Below, in pieces: positions 16,570 through 27,617 of a DNA stretch of 49,529 nucleotides. The first letter of the stretch is position 1. Every line of letters starts with the position of its first letter. Below the pieces are notes generated by a model. The model was not told the DNA's origin. It was given only the letters and a program-made list of their open reading frames with translations, and did not search any database. A program made the translations under genes and the position numbers. This DNA is from CAYRPN01 sp964426135 (GTDB lineage: Bacteria > Planctomycetota > Phycisphaerae > Phycisphaerales > Phycisphaeraceae). The stretch lies in contig CAYRPN010000033.1 of assembly GCA_964426135.1 (NCBI GenBank), forward strand, positions 1 through 49,529. The letters run 5' to 3'.

Positions 16570-17049
16570 TCACTCGCTGCCATACTTGCCCGTCCATTCG
16601 CCGAAGCTGTCGCGATAGAGAAACCACACGCCATCCTTGCCTGTTTCCACGCGCGTTGCGGCCTTGCCTTCGTAGTCGGTGACCTGTGTATACAGAATCT
16701 TCACCGGATAGACGGTGATCGCACCGGCTCCGTAGTTCATCTGCTTCTGGGTGGTTCTCTCGGCGAACTTGACGGACGCCACTTCGTGTCGAAAGTCCTT
16801 CACCTTCCAGACGGCTTTGTTGGTTTCCGAGGCGTGGATGGCGTACTCGACCTTCAAGATGGCGGCCTTGGCCTCCGCCTCGGTGGGCCAGCCTTCGCGA
16901 GCATGGGTCGGCGCGTCCTTGCCGGCGGCATCGGGCTTGGCGGGTGTGTCTTTCGCCGCCGGTGCGTCGCCGCCGCCGCAACCGACAAGACCGGCCATTA
17001 GCAATACGAGGATGGCGAGCAGCCGGCTGTGATGAACGTAGGTGTGCAT
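16570..17049 (-). CDS. Small predicted lipoprotein
   Basis: This 159-residue protein has a signal peptide ending in a good lipobox, LVGC (Cys about 24). A Gly/Ala/Pro/Lys-rich linker (GGGDAPAAKDTPAKPDAAG) follows, then a compact domain from about 53 (WPTEAEAKAAILKVEYA) with a beta-rich end (ITVYPVKILYTQVTDYEGKA ... FLYRDSFGEWTGKYGSE). It is likely anchored to a membrane facing the periplasm. No enzymatic motif or named family is recognised. It converges with the TIM-barrel gene and is divergent from the large cytochrome-type gene. Confidence 0.65.
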   Translation of the reverse strand: MHTYVHHSRLLAILVLLMAGLVGCGGGDAPAAKDTPAKPDAAGKDAPTHAREGWPTEAEAKAAILKVEYAIHASETNKAVWKVKDFRHEVASVKFAERTTQKQMNYGAGAITVYPVKILYTQVTDYEGKAATRVETGKDGVWFLYRDSFGEWTGKYGSE

Positions 17050-17444
17050 GGGTGATTCTCGGCAAGGGCGAACCGTGTGGCTCGATGGTTGACGCGCCTC
17101 AGGAGCGGCGCGCCATCGTCATCACGGAGTCTATCGGCAAACCGACGCGAGTCGTTCCCGGATTCCACCGATTCGGTCCCGCGCGGATCAGCCGGTGCGG
17201 TCATGGGTCGCCGCGGCCGTCCCGTCGCTCGGCTCCACCGTTGAACAAGCGAGCCGTCGCGTCCGACCTGCCGCGCCGCGTTCCCCTGCCAGGGGCCTGG
17301 GATTTTCCCCGGCGTAGCGCGGCGGAAAGGTGCGTCAATCCAAGGGTGTTCGGCTATACTTGCCAGTTCGGTGCGCGACGGTCACACGCCCCATCCGAGG
17401 GGCGAGGACCTTCGTTTCCGCAGGCATTTTTACGGAGCGATTCG
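17050..17444. promoter_or_regulatory. Gene-free leader with putative promoter of PSCyt gene
   Basis: There is no gene in these 395 bp. TATACT at 17355-17360 is a fair -10 and would give a leader of about 78 nt before the ATG at 17445. Local inverted sequence (CCCCATCCGAGGGGCGAGG at about 17389) could fold in the leader. No riboswitch is recognised. Confidence 0.35.
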
Positions 17445-20639
<3,195 letters not shown>

Positions 20640-20644
20640 TTCCT

Positions 20645-22102
20645 ATGAACCTGAATGAACATACATCGTTCTCCCGCCGCCACCTCCTCGCCCGCGCCGG
20701 CTGCGGCGCGGGCCTTCTGGGCCTTGCCTCGCTGCTGCATGAGCAGGGCCTGATCCAGGGCGCGATGGCCGCCAACCTCGACCCCGCCAACCCGCTCGCT
20801 TCGAAGAAGTCGCACTTCGACGGCAAGGCCAAGGCCGTCATCTGGCTCTTCATCAACGGCGGCGCGAGCCACGTCGATACCTGGGACTACAAGCCGCAGC
20901 TCGCCAAGAGCGATGGCAAGGACATCCCCGGCTTCGACAAGAACACGGGCTTCTTCGCCGATGCCGTCGGCGGACTCATGAAGTCCCCCTTCGAGTTCAA
21001 GCAGCATGGCCAATGCGGAAAGTATGTTTCTTCGCTCTTTCCGAACATGGCCAGGCACGTGGACAAGATGGCGTTCATCCATTCGCTACATAGTGAATCG
21101 AACAATCACAGTCCCGCGCTGTTCATGATGCAGACCGGATCGACGCGCATGGGCTGGCCCTGCGTCGGATCGTGGGTGACGTATGGATTGGGCTGCGAGA
21201 GCAAGAGCCTGCCCGCGTTCGTCGTCATGAGCGACCCGAAGGGCCGGGGCCTGCCCAAGGGCCACGCCGCCAACTGGGGCGCCGGCTTCCTGCCCAGTGT
21301 GTATCAAGGAACGTATCTGGCGCCGCAGGGCGAACCGATCGCCAACCTCAAGCCCGTACCTACACTCGCCGACCCCCAGCAGCGGGCCCAGCTCGATCTA
21401 CTCAAGAAGCTCAACCAACAACACTACCAACAGAACGACGCGGAGTCGGAACTGGCGGCCCGCATTGAAAGTTTCGAGCTGGCGTACCGCATGCAGTCGG
21501 CGGCGCCCGAGGCGCTGGACCTCGACAAGGAGCCGGCGAACATCAAGGAACTCTATGGCCTGAACGTGCCGCACTGCGCCCACTTCGCCAGGCAATGTCT
21601 CACCGCCCGCCGCATGGTCGAGCGCGGCGTGCGCTTCGTCCAGATCTACTCCGGCGGCATGGACAACCAGCTCTCCTGGGACGGCCACAACGACATCAAG
21701 GGCAACCACTCCGGCTTCGCCCTGGAAACCGATCAGCCCATCGCCGCGCTGCTGCAGGACCTGGAGCAGCGAGGGCTGCTCGACTCCACGCTGGTGGTCT
21801 GGGGCGGCGAGTTCGGACGCCTGCCCATCGCGCAGAAATCCGACAAGCCCGGCCGCGACCACAACCCGCACGCCATCACCTACTGGCTCGCCGGCGGCGG
21901 CGCCAAGGGCGGCGTCACCCACGGCGAAAGCGACGAAATCGGCTTCAAGGCCGCGGTGAACAAGGCCAGCATCAACGACCTGCATGCCACGATCCTGCAC
22001 CTGCTGGGCCTGGATCACAAGAAGCTCACCTTCACCATGAACGGCCGGCGCTTCCGCCTGACCGACGTGGCGGGCGAGGTGATCAAGCCGGTGGTGGCGT
22101 GA
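20645..22102 (+). CDS. DUF1501 Tat-dependent exported protein
   Basis: This 485-residue protein has a twin-arginine signal (FSRRHLLARAGCGAGLLGL). The DUF1501 sulfatase/alkaline-phosphatase-like core follows, with KAVIWLFINGGASHVDTWDYKP, SLFPNMARHVDKMAFIHSLHSESNNHSPALFMMQTG, FVQIYSGGMDNQLSWDGHNDIKGNH, VVWGGEFGRLPIAQ and GRDHNPHAITYWLAGGGAKGG. The conserved D, H and E residues probably bind metal. It overlaps operonically with the preceding PSCyt gene (5-bp gap), so the two are surely co-expressed. The enzymatic activity of the family is not established; carbohydrate sulfate ester cleavage is a common guess. Confidence 0.93.
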   Translation: MNLNEHTSFSRRHLLARAGCGAGLLGLASLLHEQGLIQGAMAANLDPANPLASKKSHFDGKAKAVIWLFINGGASHVDTWDYKPQLAKSDGKDIPGFDKNTGFFADAVGGLMKSPFEFKQHGQCGKYVSSLFPNMARHVDKMAFIHSLHSESNNHSPALFMMQTGSTRMGWPCVGSWVTYGLGCESKSLPAFVVMSDPKGRGLPKGHAANWGAGFLPSVYQGTYLAPQGEPIANLKPVPTLADPQQRAQLDLLKKLNQQHYQQNDAESELAARIESFELAYRMQSAAPEALDLDKEPANIKELYGLNVPHCAHFARQCLTARRMVERGVRFVQIYSGGMDNQLSWDGHNDIKGNHSGFALETDQPIAALLQDLEQRGLLDSTLVVWGGEFGRLPIAQKSDKPGRDHNPHAITYWLAGGGAKGGVTHGESDEIGFKAAVNKASINDLHATILHLLGLDHKKLTFTMNGRRFRLTDVAGEVIKPVVA

Positions 22103-22201
22103 AGGCTTGGTGATCTGAGGATATTCCATTGGCCGCGAGCGAGTGCCGGTCCGCGCACCGGAATTGCTCATCTACTAATTGAGCCTATAGCGAATACGTT
22201 T

Positions 22202-22678
22202 ATGACAACTATTGAGGATACCGCGGCGGTCTTGAATGCCATCCGAGAGACATTTGCCAAAGTATCGATACCGTTTAATGAGCTCAATCGAATCTCTGGA
22301 ACAGACGATGAGCTTGGCTTCCTGTTCAAGGAGAATCGCAGGCAGCCTCGCAGATGGGAGACGTTGTCAGACAAGGAAGTCTTCGCGAATCGAAGTTCGT
22401 TGTGCTTCATGCCTCCGCGAGTCTGGCGCTATTACCTGGCAGCGTTCCTTACAGCCGCAATTGGGTCGAAATCAAGAGCGGCAGAAGTTGCTCGGACTGT
22501 TGTGGATCAATTCTGCGTTCCGAACAACAAATCCTTTCGAGAACAAATGGTGAAACGAATTGAGTCCTTGAATATCGACGAACGACAAATGACCGTACGA
22601 GTGTTGAAGCATCTTGCCGCCATACATCCCGGCTTGTCGCAGGATATTGAAACGGCACTCCGACACATCCCTGCCTGA
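22202..22678 (+). CDS. Unknown small protein (DUF6714-like appearance)
   Basis: This 158-residue soluble protein is encoded in visibly AT-richer DNA than its neighbours. It contains WETLSDKEVFANRSSLCFMPPRVWRYYLAAFLTAAI. That is a pattern (W..L....l....sl.F..p..frYYLpA.l) I associate with DUF6714, a family of unknown function often found near immunity or accessory genes; the assignment is by eye. Two further helical blocks follow (EVARTVVDQFCVPNNKSFREQM and MTVRVLKHLAAIHPGLSQD). There is no ribosome-binding site. The base composition suggests recent acquisition. Confidence 0.6.
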   Translation: MTTIEDTAAVLNAIRETFAKVSIPFNELNRISGTDDELGFLFKENRRQPRRWETLSDKEVFANRSSLCFMPPRVWRYYLAAFLTAAIGSKSRAAEVARTVVDQFCVPNNKSFREQMVKRIESLNIDERQMTVRVLKHLAAIHPGLSQDIETALRHIPA

Positions 22679-22777
22679 AGGCTTCGTCAAATGTATGACC
22701 AGCGGCGATGATGTCTCTTAGTGCAAGTGAAAACAGCGTGATCGTCGAAGTCAGGGCGTGCCCCCAAATTAATCCGA

Positions 22778-23782
22778 TCACTTGCCGGGCGGCGCGGGAC
22801 GAGGACCAGGTCCGCCAGGCCGCGGGCCGGGGCCGGGGCCGGGGCCGGGGCGTCCGCCTGGGCGGTCGTTCTTCTGAAAGCTGGCGTCGGCGGCACCTTT
22901 GAGCTGGCGGGGGATGAAGGGGAACTGGTCGGTGACGACGTAGTAGTAAGTGCCGCCAGGGAACTCCGGCGTGACGCCTGTTCGGCCGTTGCATTCATCC
23001 AGATCGCCTGATCCCGCGACATACTCAAAATCCTGAGTGTATGCACCGTCGTATTTTCCGCCGGGGCCTTCATCGCCGCCGGGGCGTTCACCCTTTTTGA
23101 GTTTGTAGCTGGATCGCAGTTCTTTCAGGGGGCTCTTGGCGTCGTCGGCTTTGGCGTGGCCGTGGGTTTCGTAGATGGGGAACCCGTCGGCAGCCCATCC
23201 GATCTGGATCATGGTCGCGCCGATTTTCACCTTGCCGGCGGCGGCGAGATTCTCCACCAGGCCGATGGGCAGCGCGTGGTAGTGGTACGAGCCGTTGGGC
23301 TGGACGTGGGCGTTGCTGGTGTCCAGGCCCATGCGGGCGCCCTGGTTGGTCATGGGCGAGATGGCTTCCTGTCGCCAACCGGTGCGCGGATCGTTGCGCC
23401 AGTACTCAGCGGTGCCGGGGTCGAAGACCACGCCGTTGAGCGCCACGCCGACGAGCAAGCCGCGCTGCACGGGAGCGGCGGCGTTTTTCTCGAGCATCGT
23501 GGGCTTGACCGGCACGCGCAGCTTGTACGTCTGCGGCGCGATGGTGTGCGGGTTGCCGCGGTTGGGGAACTGGCCGGGCTTGTGGTCGGGGATGCCGTTG
23601 GAAAGAATGTGGCGGAAGCCGTCTTTCACTTCGATCGTGACGTTGTTTTTCAGGGCCGGCTGATCGACGACGTACACGTGATCGTGATCGTTTCCTTCGC
23701 CGGGATGCGCGACGGCAACGAGAGTCCACGCGGCGATGCCGGCGCTGACGGTGATGAAGGCGAGCGAGTGGCGCAGACGCAT
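22778..23782 (-). CDS. YHYH-domain exported protein
   Basis: This 334-residue protein has a signal peptide (about 1-25). The YHYH domain motif NGSYHYHALP sits at 164-172, accompanied by LVGVALNGVVFDPGTAEYWRNDP, IGWAADGFPIYETHG and DLDECNGRTGVTPEFPGGTYYYVVTDQFPFIPR. The domain is a secreted beta-rich module often linked to calcium or cell-surface functions; activity is unknown. The C-terminus is a Gly/Pro/Arg tail of about 30 residues from GGGGCC hexamers (22824-22850 on the plus strand). The tail resembles other simple-repeat extensions in this window. AAGGA precedes the ATG. Confidence 0.85.
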   Translation of the reverse strand: MRLRHSLAFITVSAGIAAWTLVAVAHPGEGNDHDHVYVVDQPALKNNVTIEVKDGFRHILSNGIPDHKPGQFPNRGNPHTIAPQTYKLRVPVKPTMLEKNAAAPVQRGLLVGVALNGVVFDPGTAEYWRNDPRTGWRQEAISPMTNQGARMGLDTSNAHVQPNGSYHYHALPIGLVENLAAAGKVKIGATMIQIGWAADGFPIYETHGHAKADDAKSPLKELRSSYKLKKGERPGGDEGPGGKYDGAYTQDFEYVAGSGDLDECNGRTGVTPEFPGGTYYYVVTDQFPFIPRQLKGAADASFQKNDRPGGRPGPGPGPGPRPGGPGPRPAPPGK

Positions 23783-23904
23783 GGGCTTTTCCTTGGAAGG
23801 GGCGTCGAGCGGGGAGCGACGTGACGCCGTGGCGGTTCAACGTGCCGCGGGAAAATCTATTGCCGGTCGAGCGGTCACCGCGGATGGACCGGCGCGGGTC
23901 TGCC

Positions 23905-24104
23905 AATTTTTTCGGGGCTTGAATCCCTCTCCCTTCCAGGGAGAGGGTGGCCGAGTCTTCGAGGCCGGGTGAGGGTCGGCACGAACAGATTGTTGCGGCA
24001 TCCGTCTCGCGATGGTGGCGATTGCAAACTCGTGCGTCCAGACCCTCACCCTAGCCCTCTCCCTGAGAGGGAGAGGGGGCCGGAATTCAAGCCCCGGGAA
24101 AATT
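23905..24104. repeat. F1 element with 20-bp terminal inverted repeats, locus 3
   Basis: AATTTTTTCGGGGCTTGAAT (23905-23924) is mirrored by ATTCAAGCCCCGGGAAAATT (24085-24104). Inside lie two inverted hairpin arms of the CCCTCTCCC/GGGAGAGGG type and a core of about 70 bp. The element of about 200 bp fills the divergent gap between the YHYH gene and lysA. Confidence 0.85.
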
Positions 24105-24252
24105 AGCACATCCACCGGCACCAACATCCGCTTGCGATTCCATCTGTCTGCCCGCTGCCGCTATCATTTCCCGCCTTGCCACGCCGACGCCCGGGCAGAG
24201 CCCCCAGGCCGATGGCGAATGGTGTTTCCGCTCCTGCACTCCAAGGTTTCTC

Positions 24253-25557
24253 ATGGATCATTTTCAATACCGCAACGGCAGATTGTTCTGCGAAGACACC
24301 GACCTGACCCAGCTCGCCGAGCAGGTCGGCACGCCGGCGTATATCTATTCCCGCGCCACGCTCGAAGCCCACTACGACCGCATCGCCCACGCCTTTGCTT
24401 CGCTCGATCCGATCATCTGCTACTCCATCAAGAGTTGCGGCAACATTCACGTCTGTCGCGTGCTGGCGGATCGCGGCAGCGGCATGGATGTCGTCTCCGG
24501 CGGCGAGCTTCATCGCGCAAAACTCAGCGGGGCGCCGATGAGCAAGGTGGTTTACGCCGGCGTCGGGAAAACCGACGCGGAGATCAAGCAGGCGATCGAC
24601 GCGAACATCGGTTGGTTCAACATCGAAAGCGAGGCGGAGTTTGAGAACATCGCCGCCATCGCCCGCGGCATGGGCGCCACGGCCAATGCTGCTCTGCGCG
24701 TCAACCCGGATGTGTACGATCCCAAGACGCACGCCAAGACATCCACAGGAAAAAAGGAAACAAAGTTCGGCGTGGACATCGAACGCGCCCGCCGATTCTT
24801 CGAGCATTACGGGCGCGACAAACACCTGAAACTCAACGCGATTCACCTGCACATCGGCTCGCCGATTTACTCGGCGGAGCCTTATGTCCAGGCGATTACC
24901 AAGGCCCTCGAACTCATCGCGGAACTGAAAGGCAAAGGCTACGCCATCACCGCGATCGACATCGGCGGCGGTTTCGCGGCGGATTATGAAAGCGCGAAAT
25001 CCCCCAGCGCTTCCGACTACGCGAAGGAAATCGTGCCGCTGCTGCAGCCGTTCCACGACGCCGGCGGCGTTGTCATTCTGGAGCCGGGGCGCACGATCGT
25101 GGCCAACGCGGGGCTGCTGCTGACCCGCGTGCAGTACGTGAAAATGGGCGGGAAGAAAAAGTTCGTCATCATCGACAGCGGCATGCACCACCTGATTCGG
25201 CCGACGCTTTACGATTCGTTCCACTTCATCTGGCCGGCGGACGTGGCGCCGGCGCACGTGCCGGCGCACCGCAAAGCGGAGATGAGCATGCCGGGGCTGG
25301 AATTGTGCGACGTGGTGGGGCCGATCTGCGAGAGCGGCGACTTCCTGGCGAAGGACCGCCCGCTGCCGCCGGTGGCGCGGGGCGATCTTCTGGCGGTGTT
25401 CACGGCGGGCGCGTACGGCATGGTCATGGCGAGCCACTACAACGCTACGCCGCTGCCGCCGGAGGTTCTGGTGAGCGGCAAGAACGCGACGGTGATCCGG
25501 CGAAGAGAGACGTATGATGATCTGGTGGCGGCGGAGCTGGAGACGGTGAGGGTGTGA
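24253..25557 (+). CDS. lysA: Diaminopimelate decarboxylase
   Basis: LysA decarboxylates meso-diaminopimelate to lysine, the last step of lysine synthesis (PLP enzyme, cytoplasm). At 434 residues it has normal family size. Seen are the PLP lysine in CYSIKSCGN (K60), GSGMDVVSGGELHRA, HLHIGSPI, the phosphate loop DIGGGFAADY, EPGRTIVANAG, and the second-subunit motif CDVVGPICESGDFLAKDR with the catalytic cysteine, then AYGMVMASHYN. Some details (HLHIGSPIYSAEPY) fit LysA better than ornithine decarboxylases. The AAA gene begins 21 bp after its stop, but has its own strong ribosome site and different composition, so it may be an acquired passenger in the lysA transcript. Confidence 0.94.
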   Translation: MDHFQYRNGRLFCEDTDLTQLAEQVGTPAYIYSRATLEAHYDRIAHAFASLDPIICYSIKSCGNIHVCRVLADRGSGMDVVSGGELHRAKLSGAPMSKVVYAGVGKTDAEIKQAIDANIGWFNIESEAEFENIAAIARGMGATANAALRVNPDVYDPKTHAKTSTGKKETKFGVDIERARRFFEHYGRDKHLKLNAIHLHIGSPIYSAEPYVQAITKALELIAELKGKGYAITAIDIGGGFAADYESAKSPSASDYAKEIVPLLQPFHDAGGVVILEPGRTIVANAGLLLTRVQYVKMGGKKKFVIIDSGMHHLIRPTLYDSFHFIWPADVAPAHVPAHRKAEMSMPGLELCDVVGPICESGDFLAKDRPLPPVARGDLLAVFTAGAYGMVMASHYNATPLPPEVLVSGKNATVIRRRETYDDLVAAELETVRV

Positions 25558-25578
25558 GAAGCATCATCAGGAGGCACT

Positions 25579-26787
25579 ATGCGTCGAGATGTAACCAGCC
25601 CTTTTACTCCCGGTCGTCCAGTTCCGACTGAGTACTTTGTTGGACGGACGTCTGAGATTGAAAAGATTGAACGCAAAGCAATCAACGCCACCACTGGGCG
25701 GATCGAACTGGCGTTCCTCGCCGGCGAACGAGGGATGGGCAAGAGTTCCGTAGCATCCTTCTGTCGCTTCCTCGTGGAGCAGAAGCGCCAAATGGTGGGC
25801 ATGCATGTCTTTCTCGGTGGTGTGGAATCGCTCGAGGAAATGATGCGTCGCATTTTCGATCGCCTGATCAAGGACAGCGTTGAAACGACGCTGTGGGATC
25901 GAATCAAGGGGCTGTTCGGCGACAGAATCAAAGAAGCTGGATTATTCGGATTGAACCTCAGTTTTGATGCGCCAGATCAAGAACTCAGGTCGCTCGTCCA
26001 TTCCTTTCCTGAGTCAATGCAAAAAATACTTGCAAAACTCAAGAGCGACAGGAAGGGCATTTTCCTCATCCTGGACGACATCAACGGATTGGCCAGTTCA
26101 TCCGCTTTTGCCAACTGGCTCAAGAGTACTGTCGACGAAATTGCCACCAGCGGGAAGTCGTTGCCGATCTGCATCATCATCGTGGGGCTGGACGAGCGCC
26201 GCCAAGCGCTGATCAGTCTTCAGCCTTCGTTGGCTCGTATTCTCGATGTGATTGATATTCGTCCCTGGTCAGACGACGAGTGCCGTCGGTTTTTTGTTGA
26301 AGCATTCAAGAAAGTCAATGTTCAAGTTGATGACGTCGCGCTGGCATTCTTGGTCAAATACAGCGGTGGCTTGCCCATGCTTGCTCACGAAATCGGCGAT
26401 AGCGCGTTCAATCTCGATGACGATGGAAAGGTAAACGACGACGATGCGATCGCCGCTGTCTTTTCAGCGGCAGAAATCGTCGGTCGAAAGCACCTGCAGC
26501 AACAGGTTTTTGAGGCGATCAGGAGCGAAAAATACCGCAGCATTCTTCGTACGCTGTCGGCGTCTCCAGTGGATCCTACATTCACGCGGGCCCAAGCCCT
26601 CAAGAGACTGGCGTCGGACGAAGAGAAGAGAGTTTTCGACAACTTCATTCGACGGATGCGAAAGTTAGGGGTCATCACACCTGACGCGGAGGCGGGTCCC
26701 GGGGCATATCGATTCACAAATCGTCTGCATTATCTCTATTTCTGCATTGAGGCGCAGCGAGCCAAGAGCCAAGACAAGCCAAACTAG
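25579..26787 (+). CDS. AAA/STAND-type ATPase with C-terminal winged helix (Orc1/Cdc6-like)
   Basis: This 402-residue cytoplasmic ATPase has a VGR box (YFVGRTSEIEKIE, 19-32), Walker A GERGMGKSS (49-57), Walker B IFLILDD (160-166) and an IIIVGLDE sensor-1-like strand (198-205). A lid with SGGLPMLAHEIGD (261-273) follows, and a C-terminal winged-helix-like part (LRTLSASPVDPTFTRAQALKRL and FIRRMRKLGVITPDAEAGPGAYRFTNRLHYLYF). The architecture matches the archaeal-ATPase/Cdc6-like group used in DNA replication, defence and signalling; no effector domain is fused. AGGAGG at 25569-25574 supports the start. Base composition is lower in GC than neighbours, suggesting transfer. Its stop is 11 bp before a truncated copy of the ruvB start. 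Confidence 0.75.
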   Translation: MRRDVTSPFTPGRPVPTEYFVGRTSEIEKIERKAINATTGRIELAFLAGERGMGKSSVASFCRFLVEQKRQMVGMHVFLGGVESLEEMMRRIFDRLIKDSVETTLWDRIKGLFGDRIKEAGLFGLNLSFDAPDQELRSLVHSFPESMQKILAKLKSDRKGIFLILDDINGLASSSAFANWLKSTVDEIATSGKSLPICIIIVGLDERRQALISLQPSLARILDVIDIRPWSDDECRRFFVEAFKKVNVQVDDVALAFLVKYSGGLPMLAHEIGDSAFNLDDDGKVNDDDAIAAVFSAAEIVGRKHLQQQVFEAIRSEKYRSILRTLSASPVDPTFTRAQALKRLASDEEKRVFDNFIRRMRKLGVITPDAEAGPGAYRFTNRLHYLYFCIEAQRAKSQDKPN

Positions 26788-26798
26788 CATTTCGCCCC

Positions 26799-26852
26799 AT
26801 GCCCACCGAACGCCTCATTTCCGCCGCCGCCGTTGACGAGCGCGAGGAGCAA
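26799..26852 (+). pseudogene. Truncated duplicate of the ruvB 5' end
   Basis: These 54 bp match the first 54 bp of the intact ruvB at 27618, with about five mismatches and the same frame (MPTERLISAAA, then DEREEQ). Just beyond, the match breaks and a short GC-rich scrambled tail follows. The VapBC-type module lies exactly between this fragment and the complete ruvB, so the fragment is a scar of the insertion or of a duplication that carried the module in. Confidence 0.85.
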
Positions 26853-26883
26853 TGCGCTTGCGTCCGCCACCGATCGTGAGTGC

Positions 26884-26889
26884 TAGAAT
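26884..26889 (+). promoter_or_regulatory. Putative -10 (TAGAAT) of VapBC module 1
   Basis: TAGAAT would start transcription near 26896. That excludes the GTG/ATG candidate at 26893 and leaves the ATG at 26923 with its AAGGAG site as the antitoxin start. Confidence 0.5.
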
Positions 26890-26922
26890 TGAATGTCACT
26901 CCGACACAAGGAGACTGCCCAC

Positions 26923-27201
26923 ATGGTCAGCCCCGCACGAAACATTCACGGTAAAGTTCGAGGCCGCTTCATCGAACTCGATCGCGACATCGGCCTGCCC
27001 GATGGCGCGGATGTGACTCTGAGCATTCATGGCGAGGTTTCGCTGCCCTCCAATCCTGAAATGACAGGCGAGGGTATCCGCCGGTCTGCCGGCGGTTGGG
27101 CGGAGGATGCGGAGGACCTCGACAAGTATCTCGAATGGAATCGTCAGCAACGCAAGGTCGGTCGGTCCAATGACGCTCAATTGGAAGGCGCGGAGGAATG
27201 A
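26923..27201 (+). CDS. VapB-type antitoxin
   Basis: This 92-residue antitoxin has an N-terminal beta fold reading GKVRGRFIELDRDIGLPDGADVTLSI. This is the AbrB/SpoVT-like or DUF104-like pattern (G.v.g..IELD..lgLPDG..V.v.i) usual in partners of PIN toxins. The disordered C-terminal toxin-wrapping segment follows: GEGIRRSAGGWAEDAEDLDKYLEWNRQQRK. The start at MVSPAR is supported by AAGGAG about 9 nt upstream and by the -10 at 26884; an ATG at 26893 is too close to that promoter. Its stop overlaps the toxin start by 4 bp (ATGA). It probably represses its own promoter, as usual for such modules. Confidence 0.82.
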   Translation: MVSPARNIHGKVRGRFIELDRDIGLPDGADVTLSIHGEVSLPSNPEMTGEGIRRSAGGWAEDAEDLDKYLEWNRQQRKVGRSNDAQLEGAEE

Positions 27202-27599
27202 GTTTTCTTCTCGACACAGACATGTGCTCCGCTCACCTCAAGGGAGTGGGGGCCGTCAGCAACCGGTTCCTTCAGTACATGGGGCGGCTTCACATTTCAA
27301 CGATCACACTTGGCGAGCTTTACACGTGGACGCTGCGCCGCGGATCGTCGCAACGCCGACTGATTCAGTTGCAGGAAATGCTTCGGGAACTGATTGTCAT
27401 TGACGTTACTCCCGTGATCGCCCGCGCCTACGGCGAACTTCGCGCCACGCTGCTCGACCACGGCAGGCCCGTTCCCAGCATGGATCTCATGATCGCCGCG
27501 ACTGCGATCGCTTGCGACCTCACATTGGTCACGCATAACGTGAAAGACTACCTGGATGTGCCGGGGTTGACGATCGAAGATTGGTTGGAGCCGAAGTGA
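27198..27599 (+). CDS. VapC-type PIN-domain ribonuclease toxin
   Basis: This 133-residue PIN toxin cleaves RNA with bound Mg2+. The four acidic positions are visible: LLDTDMCS (D6/D8), ITLGELYTW (E near 40), PSMDLMIAATA (D near 97) and the fourth site in VTHNVKDYLDVPGL (Asn/Asp near 115). Length and layout are normal for VapC. The gene is translationally coupled to the antitoxin by ATGA overlap. It ends 18 bp before the ATG of ruvB, so toxin transcription may read into ruvB. Confidence 0.9.
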   Translation: MSFLLDTDMCSAHLKGVGAVSNRFLQYMGRLHISTITLGELYTWTLRRGSSQRRLIQLQEMLRELIVIDVTPVIARAYGELRATLLDHGRPVPSMDLMIAATAIACDLTLVTHNVKDYLDVPGLTIEDWLEPK

Positions 27600-27617
27600 T
27601 TCGTTACGTTGTTTCCC

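Noticed and set aside
16944..17444. N-terminal extension of the PSCyt1 protein
   Set aside because: The upstream frame is not protein-like and a signal peptide with GGAG begins at 17445.
25579..27599. Complete multi-gene anti-phage defence system
   Set aside because: An ATPase and a VapBC pair with different composition and a gene scar between them do not form a recognisable system.
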